This document shows, in pieces, positions 32,072 to 43,074 of a stretch of DNA of 64,000 bases. The stretch is from the NCBI GenBank assembly GCA_030247855.1, contig JAPDRN010000010.1, positions 62,001-126,000 on the forward strand, written 5' to 3'. The DNA comes from Knufia peltigerae. Lineage: Eukaryota; Ascomycota; Eurotiomycetes; Chaetothyriales; Trichomeriaceae. Under the pieces are notes generated by a model. It was not told the origin of the DNA. It was given only the letters and a program-made list of their open reading frames with translations, and searched no databases. The position numbers and the translations under genes were made by a program. Position 1 is the first letter of the stretch. Every line of letters begins with the position of its first letter.

Positions 32072-33172
32072 TTACTCTGATAGTTCACGCCGAGGAGTAG
32101 TTTCCGGTGGATTTTGTTCCGCTTCCCTTGCAAAGACAACTGGCTCGCGTCGGACGCGATTGACTTGCAGGTTGAAAACATCCAATCTTTGATATCCACC
32201 CACGACATCATGATATTGTTTTCCCTCAACACACTTGTTCAAGTCTATCTCGGCTATCAGGACGCCTTCTTCGTTCTTCAAGCAAAGACCTTCGCCCGGG
32301 ACATCAGTGGACGGCCAAACTATGCGTGATTTGATCAATTGGCCGTTGGGGTCGAGGTATTGGGTTGTTGCCTGCGGATAGCTAGATAGAATCTTGGTTG
32401 TCCATTCAGCATCAGAGGTCATCTCTGCAATGCCCTGGATGCACGCTTGGTCGAGCAGTCCGGCACTTTGTATCCCAAAACACTTGGCTTCAAAGCAGTG
32501 CGCCGCCGCTCTGATCGTGTTAGCATTCACGTTGTCATAGTTGCCGGTTGCAGGCGTAGTTTCTCCTTCTACAGGCAACCTTGTCGGCCAGATAGCTGGC
32601 CAGCTCGAAATATGGACTTGCTCCCCTTGTGCCATAAGAGCATATCTGGCCAAAGGATTGGTGTTTTCACCGCATACGAGAGCTCCAATCTTTCCCAACC
32701 GCGTGTCAGCAACTCGGAGACCATGGCCATCACCCGGAGACCAGGTCAGCTTCTCAAAAAAGGTCGGCATCAATTTGCGGTGATGAACGAGGATTTGACC
32801 ATCATCTCCAATAATCAAGTTCGAGTTGAACAATGTTGCAGAGCTGTAGCGAACCTTCTCTGAGATGCCCAGGCTGACCACAACACGCGACTGCAAAGCG
32901 GCCTGCTGTATAGCCCTAATCTCCTCACCGTCAACATACACCGATTCCTCGGCCATGTACCGAAAGAAGGCATGGCCATTGGCAGGTGCAATTATTGACG
33001 ACCAGTAAGGGAATCCGGGGATGGACGACTCGGGAAAGACGACGAGTTGGGCGGAATTCTGAGCAGCTTTCCTCATAAGCCCAATGGTCTTATCGGTGGT
33101 CTGTCTGGCTGAGCCGAAAACAGGTGCGAGATGGCATGCAGCCGCCTTGAACCTTGGTAGAGCCATCGCCAC
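32072..33172 (-). CDS. nitrilase (carbon-nitrogen hydrolase superfamily)
   Basis: A single exon of 366 aa. The catalytic triad is visible: Glu48 in VVFPESSIPGFPYW, Lys133 in HHRKLMPTFFEKLTWSPGDG, and Cys167 in GALVCGENTNPLARYALMAQGEQVHISSWPA. The CGEN and HHRK-[LM]-P contexts are those of true nitrilases (branch 1) and cyanide hydratases rather than amidases. The enzyme would convert organic nitriles to carboxylic acids and ammonia in the cytosol; which nitrile is not readable. ATGs at 33172 and 33166 are both possible starts. It is divergent from an acyl-CoA dehydrogenase gene across 476 nt, so a shared catabolic role is conceivable but unproven. Confidence 0.93.
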   Translation of the reverse strand: MAMALPRFKAAACHLAPVFGSARQTTDKTIGLMRKAAQNSAQLVVFPESSIPGFPYWSSIIAPANGHAFFRYMAEESVYVDGEEIRAIQQAALQSRVVVSLGISEKVRYSSATLFNSNLIIGDDGQILVHHRKLMPTFFEKLTWSPGDGHGLRVADTRLGKIGALVCGENTNPLARYALMAQGEQVHISSWPAIWPTRLPVEGETTPATGNYDNVNANTIRAAAHCFEAKCFGIQSAGLLDQACIQGIAEMTSDAEWTTKILSSYPQATTQYLDPNGQLIKSRIVWPSTDVPGEGLCLKNEEGVLIAEIDLNKCVEGKQYHDVVGGYQRLDVFNLQVNRVRREPVVFAREAEQNPPETTPRRELSE

Positions 33173-33648
33173 TCGAGACCACCACCAACATTAGGATAGC
33201 CTTGTCGCAGAGAAGTAGCTGAGACAGACCTTAGCCGTAGGATAGCCAATCCAGCAGTAATTCGCCGGGCCACTCGTGGTCTGATATGGGCTGCGTCGGT
33301 GAGCATGGAGTGATGGACTCGGTCTGGGGTACCAACAATGCCCCATATTCGACGAGCCTTAGCCGTCAACCCACTTTGGTGTATTTTCGGGCTCTCGAGC
33401 AATCGGATGCTCTGACTGTTGTTGACATCTTGGTCGAGTTGCCGCCACCTCCAATTCAGTCTTCATGCCTCGGCAATTCGGAGATGTCTCTGCATCACCT
33501 TGGACCTTAGAAGGAGCTCACAACGTTTCGAACTCATCATCAACTCCATTATAACCATACTATAATTCATTTCCAGATCATATTCCCCCTGCTTGTTCAT
33601 TCTTATCCCATCGTGTCCCCAGATTCTTCCTCCTCCTTTGACTCAAAA
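33173..33648. promoter_or_regulatory. divergent promoter, nitrilase / acyl-CoA dehydrogenase
   Basis: This 476-nt intergenic segment becomes pyrimidine-rich in the last 120 nt before the acyl-CoA dehydrogenase ATG, as in many fungal leaders. No coding frame is supported. Confidence 0.5.
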
Positions 33649-35231
33649 ATGTCTGTTCCTTACCTCATCAACGGGCCCTCTGGGCACGTCCCGGCATCTG
33701 AAAGAATTCCCGTTATTGCTCGACCTTTTGTCAGTGAACGGGCGAAGAAGACATTGGATCTGGTAAGTATCAAGGAATGTCTCATGAGCTAGTCTGATCG
33801 ATCCTTACATTTCCAATTCAGGTTGAAAGATTTGTCGAGGAAGATTGTATTCCTGCCGATGATGTGTTCAAACAACAGATCGGCGAGGGCACCGTCGCTC
33901 GTTTTGATTCTCACCCTCAGATCATCGAAGATCTCAAAGCCAAAGCTAAGAGCCTTGGGCTATGGAACATGTTCCTACCTAAGAACCACTTCAAGGAGGG
34001 TGCTGGCTTCAGCAATCTTGAATATGGCTTGATGGCAGAGTACCTCGGCAAGAGTGTGACCGCCAGCGAAGCCACGAATTGTGCCGCTCCCGACACTGGC
34101 AACATGGAGGTCTTCGCCAAGTATGGTACCGAAGAACAGAAGAAGCAATGGCTTGGTCAGCTGTTAGATGGCAAGATCAGATCAGCATTTCTTATGACTG
34201 AGCCCCAGGTGGCCAGCAGTGACGCTACCAACATCGAACTCAACATGCGTAAAGACGGGGACTACTGGATTCTTAATGGACAGGTACGTTTGTCACTCCC
34301 AATGCACTCCCAACTTGTACTGACATCTACCAGAAATGGTGGTCTAGTGGTGCCGGTGACCGCCGCTGCAAGATTTACATCGTCATGGGCAAGTCGGATC
34401 CAAACAACAAAAATGTCCACAAGCAACAGTCGGTCATTCTGGTCCCCGCCGACACCCCAGGTATCACAATCCACCGCATGTTGTCAGTCATGGGCTTCGA
34501 TGACGCACCACACGGTCATGGACACATCTCCTTCAACAACGTTCGTGTACACAAGAGCAATATGGTTCTCGGCGAGGGTCGAGGTTTTGAAGTCGTTCAG
34601 GGTCGTCTTGGGCCTGGCAGAATTCACCATGCCATGCGATCTGTTGGCGCTGTATGTTCTAAATTTCCCCTACTCCTTTAGCCCAGCGATACTAACAATG
34701 TATGAATAGGCGGAAAAGGCTTTGGAATACTTCCTTGCGCGCTTGAACGACCCGGCCAAGCGACCTTTCGGCAAACAACTCTCCGAACACGGCATCATGC
34801 TCGAACGCGTGGCAAAGTCACGTATCGAGATCGACTCCTCTCGTCTAGCTGTTCTCAACGCCGCCATCAAGATCGATCAATCGAATGCCAAGGATGCGCT
34901 CAAGGAGATCTCAGAAGTCAAGGTGCAAGTGCCTGCGATGTTGTTGGACGTGCTCGACCGTGCGATCCAAGCATATGGAGGTGCTGGCGTGTCTCAAGAT
35001 ACACCCCTGGCCGGTATGTGGGCTAGTGGCCGGACGATGCGAATCGTGGATGGCCCCGATGAGGTGCACATGCTGCAATTGGGACGGAATGAGAACAAGC
35101 GCGGTGCCAACCTGTTGAAGAGGATCCAGGCACAGAAGGAGAAGACGAGGGAGTTGTTGAAGAAGTACGGTTTGCAAGAGCAGGATGTCTTGCAGCTCAA
35201 CAGAGTCAACGGTGGGAAGTCGAAGTTGTAA
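33649..35231 (+). CDS. acyl-CoA dehydrogenase (ACAD10/11-like)
   Basis: Four exons (33649–33762, 33822–34283, 34334–34651, 34710–35231), all phase 0, give 471 aa. The N-terminal helical domain includes LGLWNMFLPKNHF and GLMAEYLGKSVTASEATNCAAPDTGNMEVF. The middle flavin-binding domain carries FLMTEPQVASSDATNIELNM and the beta-domain KWWSSGAGDRRCKIYIVMGKSDP. The C-terminal domain has GPGRIHHAMRSVGAAEKALEYFLARL and ends with AIQAYGGAGVSQDTPLAGMWASGRTMRIVDGPDEVHMLQLGRNE. The combination of MTEPxVASSDATN and IVDGPDEVH marks the ACAD10/11-like group. It is an FAD enzyme that oxidises acyl-CoA in mitochondria or peroxisomes; no clear targeting peptide or terminal PTS1 is seen. It is divergent from the nitrilase. 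Confidence 0.95.
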
Positions 35232-37152
35232 ATCATCTGCATGAAACATGGTGCAGTATCATCCACTAGCTGATGGAAATTGATGAGCCCATTACGTTCC
35301 TCTGAACTGGATCTTGCCTTGATTGTGAGTGGGTTGTCTCGTTCTTTTTTCCGATTCAGCTCGTCTGTGCGAACAATGCGGCCATGCTGTAGATCAAGAT
35401 GATGTTTCTGAGGGAGCCTCGTCTTCCCTTACACGCGTACCAGACAACATTCTAACTCGCGGCACCTCAAATGTCGCGGATTTGCGCCGTCTGACGAGTC
35501 ATCAACTGACAGGAATGTGTTGACCAACCCTGCTGATTCTTTCTGTTACTCTATACACATCGAGCTGTGGAGTGTGACCGTAAAGGGCAATATGGCACCG
35601 AGTAATGTACAATGTTTAGCCATTGTTCTCTCGACGCTGATCATCAGAGCGGAATCCAAATGATGGTCAGACTGACAGGCTTTACTCATATAATATCTGT
35701 ACGGATCGCCCTGGATCTGGACATCAGACGTCGATCATGAAGCTATACTCCGTATCAGGCACGACATTACCTTACTGTTCCGGTGGAAACTTCCTTCTTG
35801 TAGTGGTGTAACATCGATGTTGATGTTGCCAGTGTTACCAACGAGCCAGTAAGAACACCAACAGAGACGTCCCCAGCTGAACACTGCAATCAGGCCCCGT
35901 TGAATCTGAGACCGCGTCTCGACTAAACCTAGTCTCACCTTTTGTGGCGTGAGTCTTTGCTCGCAAGCATACGGGCGAAGATCAGTTTGTACGAGTACGA
36001 GCAGTCGTGTCGACGACGCAGCTCGCATGCAAGCGATACCTTGTCGAAAAGTACAGTAGTCTTCGGCCGTTGCAGACGAGCCGGCCAGTCTCCACGAATA
36101 TCGAGCCTTGAAGTGGACAACGAGTATGCATGCACTCCCCGTACAGGATCCTCTTGTTGGTCAAAGGTGACAACGCCAGGACCAAAAGATCAAGTCAGAG
36201 GGAACGATGCCGCGCTGATTAAGATGTATCGTGTGGAGAGGAAATGGGGAAGAAATTGAAAATACTCTGTACGCGAGATCGTAAGGCGCATGGAAGAGGA
36301 GGACTTTCTTCGTATACGAGGCTGGGATTGTTCGGGTTCCGCAGTGAGATGACTAAAAACTTTCGCTTGTAGATAGATACCTGACGACACCAACCACCAT
36401 CGCCTCACCCAGCACAACCCCCAGCTTTCGGTGCAACGTTTCTTCTGCATCTTACCCAGCCGCATCCCAGTCGTCTTCCTCACAGTACCCACCGATTACA
36501 AACAGTCTCTTCGGAGTGGTCGAAGAGCCGTCAACGGGATCCTCTTTACCTCGCCTTGACTACCACGAAGAGGCATTCAGTCAGAACTGCCTCAGCCCAC
36601 CTTATCTAATCCTCGTCATGCAAGTGCGGGAAACCAAGGGGTTGTTGAGGTCTTACGGCGACCCACGATCCTTCTCTCAAGACCATCATTCGCTGCCTCT
36701 CTTCACCTCTCTGCCTTGCGGTGCGGACCTTGGGATCTTATTTCTTCGCTTCTTCGCTTCTTCGCTTCGTACATTCTACCTAATCCAATTCTGACCAGGT
36801 ATCGGATCGACATCATTCAGTCTACCACACACTTGTGTCTAAGCGTTCTGACACTCGTTACACCGTCGGCGTACAACGGCATCAACACGGCGACTTGAGC
36901 CTTGTTTCCGGCCGCTCGCCACGCGTCCAAAGATCAGGAGATGGACCAAGGACCCGTCTACAGGCCCATGCGCCCTACACTTCTGAATCATTGACCTGGG
37001 ATGGACTATTCTCCGCCCTACGGAGAAGCTCGCTCTTCGAATGCTGTTTTTGGAATGCGCTGATCATCATCATCAACCCGAGACTTTCCCCCTGCGAGGC
37101 TAAATTTATAAGAGAGTCAGATGTTCCGTCAACAGACAGTCCTAGACCCCCA
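35232..37152. other. 1.9-kb intergenic region upstream of bZIP gene
   Basis: No gene is supported. Several short frames lie on both strands without family resemblance. A TACTCCGTA copy is at 35746–35754. A repeated CTTCGCTT tract occurs near 36744–36768. The frame of the bZIP gene remains open back to 36835, but without a good ATG; this part is probably leader sequence. Confidence 0.5.
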
Positions 37153-38037
37153 ATGGCGCCCCACGAAGTACCCAAGCATTCGGTGTCGAAAACGAAACAG
37201 GAACGCATACGTGATAACCAGAGACGAAGTCGTGCTCGCCGTGCAGAGTACCTAGCCGAGCTGGAGAGGCGTCTGAAAGAATGTCATGGTATTTGTCGCG
37301 AGGCAGATTTGCAACGCCTAGCCTTTACCGACCTCCAAGCCGAGAACACTCGACTACGGACTCTCCTAAGCAGCGCCGGACTCGACCCGGATGCAGCTGG
37401 CTCTTTGTCTCAATCTGGAGTACCTTGTGCTCGCGGCAACATCACAGCAGTTTCGAATCGGAATCTCAAACCCAAGTTCCAACATACCGATATGCATCAG
37501 TCAAGTTCTGTGGCACAATACAAGCAGGAATACGAACGCTCTCCTTGCCCAGTACCATCATCGTCCTTGTTCGATGCGAACCAGACCACTGCCTTCCCCG
37601 AGGTTTGTCTTCCGTACGACAACTACCGCAACTATCCTTTGGCCTTGAATGACTCTTCCTTGGCACCAACGCCCCCATATCTGGTCAACACATCCCCGTC
37701 TCCTTCATACGAATGGCTGCTTGGCCCAGATGTGGTTCGTTCCACAACGTCCAGCGAGAGTGGACTGGGCACTGACCTCTTTCACGACCCCTGTGTTTTG
37801 CCCCTTCTGCCAACCACCGAGGGCATGATATCATCCTCAATTACGAGGGGTGTGCGTGACCAAGACGAGCCTGAGCTCTCAGAAATGGACGGAATGCAGG
37901 CACGAGAATCTCGTTCATTTGGTCGGTCGATGTTCTCGTTTGCTGACCGTCAGGTCAATTCACAGGTTCTATTTCACTTACTCAATGAGATGAATTCGAA
38001 GCGAGACATTCGGAAGAATCCATTGATGCAGCCGTGA
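37153..38037 (+). CDS. bZIP transcription factor
   Basis: A single exon of 294 aa from MAPHEVPKHSVSK. The basic region, residues 17–31 (RIRDNQRRSRARRAEYL), holds the invariant Asn and Arg, in the NxxRSRxRR variant common in filamentous-fungal bZIPs. A short leucine-rich zipper follows (YLAELERRLKECHG…LQRLAFTDLQAENTRLRTLL). The rest is Ser/Pro-rich with no cysteine-rich domain like that of Yap1. It is nuclear and DNA-binding; the target is unknown. The gene is convergent with the ACR3 arsenite exporter, leaving only 20 nt between stop codons. Yeast Arr1, the regulator of ACR3, is also a bZIP, but this basic region differs from the Yap class, so functional equivalence is only suggested by position. 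Confidence 0.88.
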   Translation: MAPHEVPKHSVSKTKQERIRDNQRRSRARRAEYLAELERRLKECHGICREADLQRLAFTDLQAENTRLRTLLSSAGLDPDAAGSLSQSGVPCARGNITAVSNRNLKPKFQHTDMHQSSSVAQYKQEYERSPCPVPSSSLFDANQTTAFPEVCLPYDNYRNYPLALNDSSLAPTPPYLVNTSPSPSYEWLLGPDVVRSTTSSESGLGTDLFHDPCVLPLLPTTEGMISSSITRGVRDQDEPELSEMDGMQARESRSFGRSMFSFADRQVNSQVLFHLLNEMNSKRDIRKNPLMQP

Positions 38038-38057
38038 ATGAAAGATGTCTTGAACTC

Positions 38058-39310
38058 TTACGCCGCCCAGTTCTTCCTGCGCCCGTACCATTTGACCACA
38101 TACACCAGACCGAGCAAGACAGGTACCTCTATTAGTGGGCCCACGGTTGCAGCTAGAGCCTGATCGCTGTTGGCCCCATATGTCGCAACTGCTACAGCAA
38201 TGGCCAATTCGAAATTGTTGCTTGCGGCGGTGAAGCTCTGTGTACACGCCAGTCGATAGCCAAACCCGAACCTTCTCGTGATCACCAAGGTCAAGCTGAA
38301 TATGACGGCAAAGTAAACAACGAGAGGCGCCGCGACTCGGACAACAGAGACAATTTGATGGACGACCCGCCGACCTTGCGACCCGAAGAGGACGATGATC
38401 GTGAACAAGAGACCGATCAAGGACAGAGGGCCTATGACCTTCAAAAAGACCTTTTTGTACCAGTTGTTGCCGAACAGTTTGCGCAGTGTAAAGCGTGTGA
38501 CAATCGCAGCTGCCAATGGAATTCCCAGGAACACACCAACACTCTTTGCAACAGGAGCGTAATCGACATCGACGTCCTCTGTAGAGTGGCTGATGTCGAC
38601 AATGAAGAGTACCGCAAGAGGTGCGAAGAGGACCATTTGAAGTAGCGAGTTGATGGCGACGAGAATTGCGCAATACTCATTGTCACCCCCAGCTAAGCCG
38701 GTCCAGATCAGGACCATGGCTATACACCTAGCGATTCCTACCAGGATAAGACCCTCGCGCAAGGCTGGCTCATCGGGAAGAAACGCCCAAGCCAGAGCAA
38801 GCTGCAAGTTTTGTCAGCACAAGCACCTGAGGCCGTAAGAAGGATCCGGTACCATGAACAGGGGAGCAATGATCCAGTTGACAACAACGCTGAAGGCGAC
38901 TTGCACCCAGAGTTGTTTTTCTTTGAATGAATGATGCAATGTCTCGAACCTGACTTTGCAGAGGATGGGATACATCATGACGAGGAGACCAACAGCTGTA
39001 GATGAGATCAGTACTTGAGCAACTTTGATGGCAATGTCGGCCTACCAATTGGGATGGATACTCCTACAAACTCTCCCCGTTGCAAAGCCGGGCCGGTGTT
39101 TGGGACGAAGTTTCCCAGCAGAATTCCTATGAGCATTGCCAGAAATATCCACAAAGCCAGAAATTGATCGAGAATTCCCAGGCTCTTGAAGACAGAGCTC
39201 TGAACTGGTGGATTGGTTTTGTCTTGATTTTGCTGCTCGACATCGTCTGGTATGCTTGTGGAGGGTTCTACTTCTGCAGCAAGTATGGCTTCTTTGTTTT
39301 GGACATCCAT
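38058..39310 (-). CDS. acr3: ACR3-family arsenite efflux transporter
   Basis: Three exons (39310–39046, 38995–38853, 38801–38058) give 383 aa. The start at 39310 (MDVQNKEAILAAEVEPS) gives a polar N-terminus of about 50 residues, then LGILDQFLALWIFLAMLIGILLGNFVPN, the ACR3 first helix. Hallmarks follow: GVSIPIAVGLLVMMYPILCKVRFE, VVNWIIAPLFMLALAWAFLPD, and GIARCIAMVLIWTGLAGGDNEYCAILVAINSLLQ, which carries the conserved transport cysteine in ARCIAMV. Ten hydrophobic segments are expected. ACR3 proteins are plasma-membrane or vacuolar proton antiporters that expel arsenite and sometimes antimonite. An upstream in-frame ATG at 39424 would add 38 residues and is less likely. Confidence 0.93.
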
Positions 39311-40154
39311 AACTTCAGAGTAGCGAAGAACAAATTTCTGAGTGGCCTCTATTAGATAGTAAAGAAGAAAGCTACCAGCAAAGTACGTAGATCTTGCAAA
39401 GACAAAAAGCTCAAGAAGTGGCATTGTCGACAGAAAAATGTCGTGCCTCCATCAGCCTCAGCAGCCAATCGCACTTCAGACGTGACACATCTGAGAAAAA
39501 CCAGCTGGCGATGCCGTTGCTGCACTTTGGTATCGCTGTACCGAAGGACGATAGGTCATGATCATCCGATGATGACGGCCACAATTACCCAACCCATTAA
39601 TTGATGACCCTTTCCGAATATTTTTAAACATAGAGAAATCAAATTGCAGGATCACAATTGCTTTTATTGTTGCTGGCCTCGTCCTGCTTCAACCTGCTTC
39701 CCGTGACTGGGAAACTTGGAGAGGAAAAAGCGGCATAGCGCAGGAGTCACGGGTTGTTTCATTGCCAAGGAACTTCTCCAGTTTATTAGGCGGGGTCTGT
39801 GGTGGTGTTGAGTGCTCCATTAGCCCAATAGTAGACACCAAAGGGGCCTATAGGGGGTCTGTCACGCCTATAAGCGACATCGCTAAGTGCCTGTAAGGGG
39901 CCCCTGCTGGGGTTACGCGGCTGGCCTAACTTGTTACAAGGAAAATGCCGTCATTGTGCCCTTGGGGTGCGTCGGCTGACCAGCTGCTCCTCCAACAACT
40001 GCGCATTTGAGGTTCTGATCGAACTTCATCTCTCTACTACCACTACTACCAGACATCTCCCTTCAGTCAGTTTTGTCCTCGTCGGGCGAGTGGTGTCTTT
40101 GGAGGAAGTTTTCATATACTTGCATTGTTCTTCACACACACAATCCTCCTCATC
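39311..40154. promoter_or_regulatory. divergent promoter, acr3 / glutaminase A
   Basis: 844 nt between divergent genes. At 39830–39920 lies a patch with GGGGCCTATAGGGG, CCTATAAGCG, AGCGACATCGCT (palindrome) and AGGGGCCCCT (palindrome), comparable in order to the patch near 12690. No coding frame is supported. Confidence 0.45.
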
Positions 40155-42750
40155 ATGCGGCTGGTTTCCGCATGGGCAGTGCTGGCAGCTGTCCTCCCCG
40201 CCGTTGTCGACTCTTCTCGCTTGACTCCCCCCGTCCTGCCTCTGGTGGTGCGAAACCCGTACCTGAGCACATGGCTGCAGAATGCAAGAGACCCGCCGTG
40301 GGAGAGGTGGCCCATGTTTTGGACTGGTCAAGAAATCGGCTTTTCCGTCCTCGCCAGTGTCGCGGAGCCGCGAACGGTTTTCCCTCTGATGGGAAGACCG
40401 CAGGACTCGCTGCGGAGCGAGGGTGACAAGTAAAGACTGCCATTGCCACATATGCTCAAGAGAGAGAATCTAACTCTTATACAGCTATACGGTCTCTTAT
40501 CCCATATACCATGGCGCCCAGTACGATGCTTCGACCACCAACCTGTCCTATTCGCTTCCTCTTCCATCGTCATCATCTGCGTCGAGCCGTATAGAAATTA
40601 CGCTGTCGTTCTTGTCCCCTATCACCCCTACTTCTACTGTCCGACAGTCTGTGCCAGCGAGTTATTTGACTGTCTATGTATCCGGCAATGTGGGTGTTGA
40701 TATCTACGTCGACCTGAACGGCCAGTGGGTGAGTGGGGACAGAGGCAGCAAGATAGTCTGGGGACTTGACCAGAGACCATTGGATGGTATGGGCAAAGGC
40801 TTCAAGACATGGCAGTTCCGGAGGGAGGTTGAGCAGCTATTCACTGAGTTTCAAGATCGTGCCGAATGGGGTACCCTGCACTTCTCTGCTCCTGGGAATG
40901 TTCGACATGAGGTCGGCACATCTGCCCTTCTGAGGCAACGCTTCTCAAGGACCGGAACCCTTCAGAATGCTGTCGACAATAACTTCCGCTCCATCATGGA
41001 CCAGGAACCGGTCTTTGCTTTCTCAAAGAGCTTCCCGATGAACCACAGCACAGCATCTACCCACCAGGATAGCGTCACCTTCACAATTGCCCACATCCAA
41101 GATCCTGTGGTACAATTCGCTGCTGCGCGGGGACTGACATTCATGCGACCTCTATGGGAGTCCTATTTCCCAACCGTCGATCAACTCCTCACATTCCACT
41201 ATCTGGACTTCCATTCGGCAAAAGAACTGGCGTCTAACTATTCTGCGCAGCTAGCCATTGATGCTTACAAGTCCGGAGCTGAAGATTACGTCGACATTGT
41301 TGCTTTGTCTGCTCGACAAGTACTGGGTGCGACGAGTTTCTCCGGCACTCCTGACAATCCGATCCTGTTCTTGAAAGAAATCTCTTCCAATGGAAATTTC
41401 CAAACCATCGACGTCATCTTCCCTGCTTTCCCTTTCTTCTTGTACACCAATCCTAGATGGCTTGGCTACGTGCTTGAACCTCTAATCGAGCACATGCTGA
41501 GCGGGCAATATCCCAACAAGTACGCCATGCACGACCTGGGTACTCATTTCCCCAATGCAACTGGTCATCCGCTTGGGCGGGATGAATACATGCCGGTAGA
41601 GGAATGTGGAAACATTCTCATCATGGGCCTAGCATTGGCAAACTCGCTCAAGAATGGCGGCAACACTTCAGTCTCGGCCACTTGGCAACCCATGGATGGA
41701 GTGCCAACGCCAAAGTCGTCAAGCGATAGCCTCGCGCCTCTGTCGGTCGGTACCCAAGGCGGTCTTTCCTACATTGATGACGCATATGTAGGCCAATCCG
41801 AAAGTATCCGCAAAGCTAAGAAATGGGTGAGCAAGAGTTATCGGTTATGGAAGCAGTGGACTGGTTATCTGGTTGAATTCTCCTTGGAACCGCATAACCA
41901 GCTATCGACGGACGATTTTGCGGGCTGGTTGGCACTACAGACTAACCTTGCCTTGAAGGGAATCATCGGTATCAAAGCAATGGCAGGCTTGTCTGAGCTC
42001 GTCGAGAACCACGAGGACGCAAAAGTCTACAATAATATTTCCAAGGTTTATATCGCCAGATGGGAAGAGCTGGGTATCTCGCGGGACAAGACTCACGCCA
42101 AACTCGCGTACAACTGGTACGGTTCCTGGACGACTACGTATAATCTATATGCCGATAGCCTGCTGTGCTTCCACCTCGGCAACAACAGTTCGTCTGAGCA
42201 TGATGTGGTCGACAGCGTACCGAGCAGCATCGGCGGTCGCTACGAATACCAGAAACCACTGAAAAAGGGCAAGGGTATCCAAGGTGACAAGGATGGGTTT
42301 GTGCCCAAACACGTCTATCAACTTCAGAGCGACTGGTACTGGGCCGTGCGGCAAAAGTACGGTCTGCCTCTGGACTCGAGACATTTGTACACCAAGACCG
42401 ATTGGGAGTTCTTCGCCATGAGTGTCGCGGCGCCCAAGGTGCGCGCCGGGATTCTACAGAGCGTGGCAAAATGGGTCAACGAGACTGCCACGGACCGTCC
42501 ATTGACCGATCTTCACATGACCGAGGGCCGCGGGGGGTTCCCCGGCCCCAACTTCTTTGCGCGTCCCGTCGTGGGTGGCCATTTCGCTTTCCTCACCCTC
42601 GGGCAAGCGTGTGACGGAAAGGCGATGGACGGCTTGAAGTTTATGGATGATGCCGTGACAAAGGAAGACTCTGGATTGCTGGATGTCCCGAGTATCTTGG
42701 ATAGAGAGAGACTCGAGTATGAGGCCGAGTGGGGAGGTTTGGAACTGTGA
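40155..42750 (+). CDS. gtaA: secreted glutaminase A (GtaA; DUF5127–DUF4965–DUF1793)
   Basis: Two exons (40155–40429 and 40485–42750) give 846 aa. A signal peptide is clear (MRLVSAWAVLAAVLPAVVDS). The mature start, LTPPVLPLVVRNPYLSTWLQNARDPPWERWPMFWTGQEIGFSVLA, is the standard opening of fungal glutaminase A. The N-terminal beta domain continues through SYPIYHGAQYDASTTNLSYSLPLPSSSS. Later blocks include MHDLGTHFPNATGHPLGRDEYMPVEECGNILIM, YNWYGSWTTTYNLYADSLLCFHLG and RHLYTKTDWEFFAMSVAAP, typical of the helical C-terminal domain. The enzyme hydrolyses glutamine to glutamate outside the cell for nitrogen use and shares a glycosidase-like helical fold. The length and block order match characterised Aspergillus GtaA-type proteins. 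Confidence 0.93.
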
Positions 42751-43074
42751 AGGAATTGTGTGCTGAGGACGTGATATACGTACCGAAACTAGCTACTGAG
42801 GCATATATGGACCTTGAGTGGTATGATTTCGTCAAGTTGTCCCTCTGTGGCTGTATATGTCTATACGGAGGTATATACGAATATTTATCGTCTATCACAG
42901 TCACAGTTACCATAACACCATTCGCGCCGTGATCATATATGGGTACCTATCATTGTCTACCAGTATCAACAAGTATGGCTATCTACTGTAGGTTCCCATA
43001 TGTATCTAGGTAGGTACCTGGTCGCTTCCAAAAAAAAAGGAAAAAATAGACTCAAATAGAATTCCAACATTGTG
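42751..43074. other. convergent intergenic segment
   Basis: 324 nt between the 3' ends of gtaA and the acyltransferase gene. It contains a CTAGGTAGGTACCTGG patch near 43006–43021 followed by an A-tract, similar to one near 10383. No gene is seen. Confidence 0.55.
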
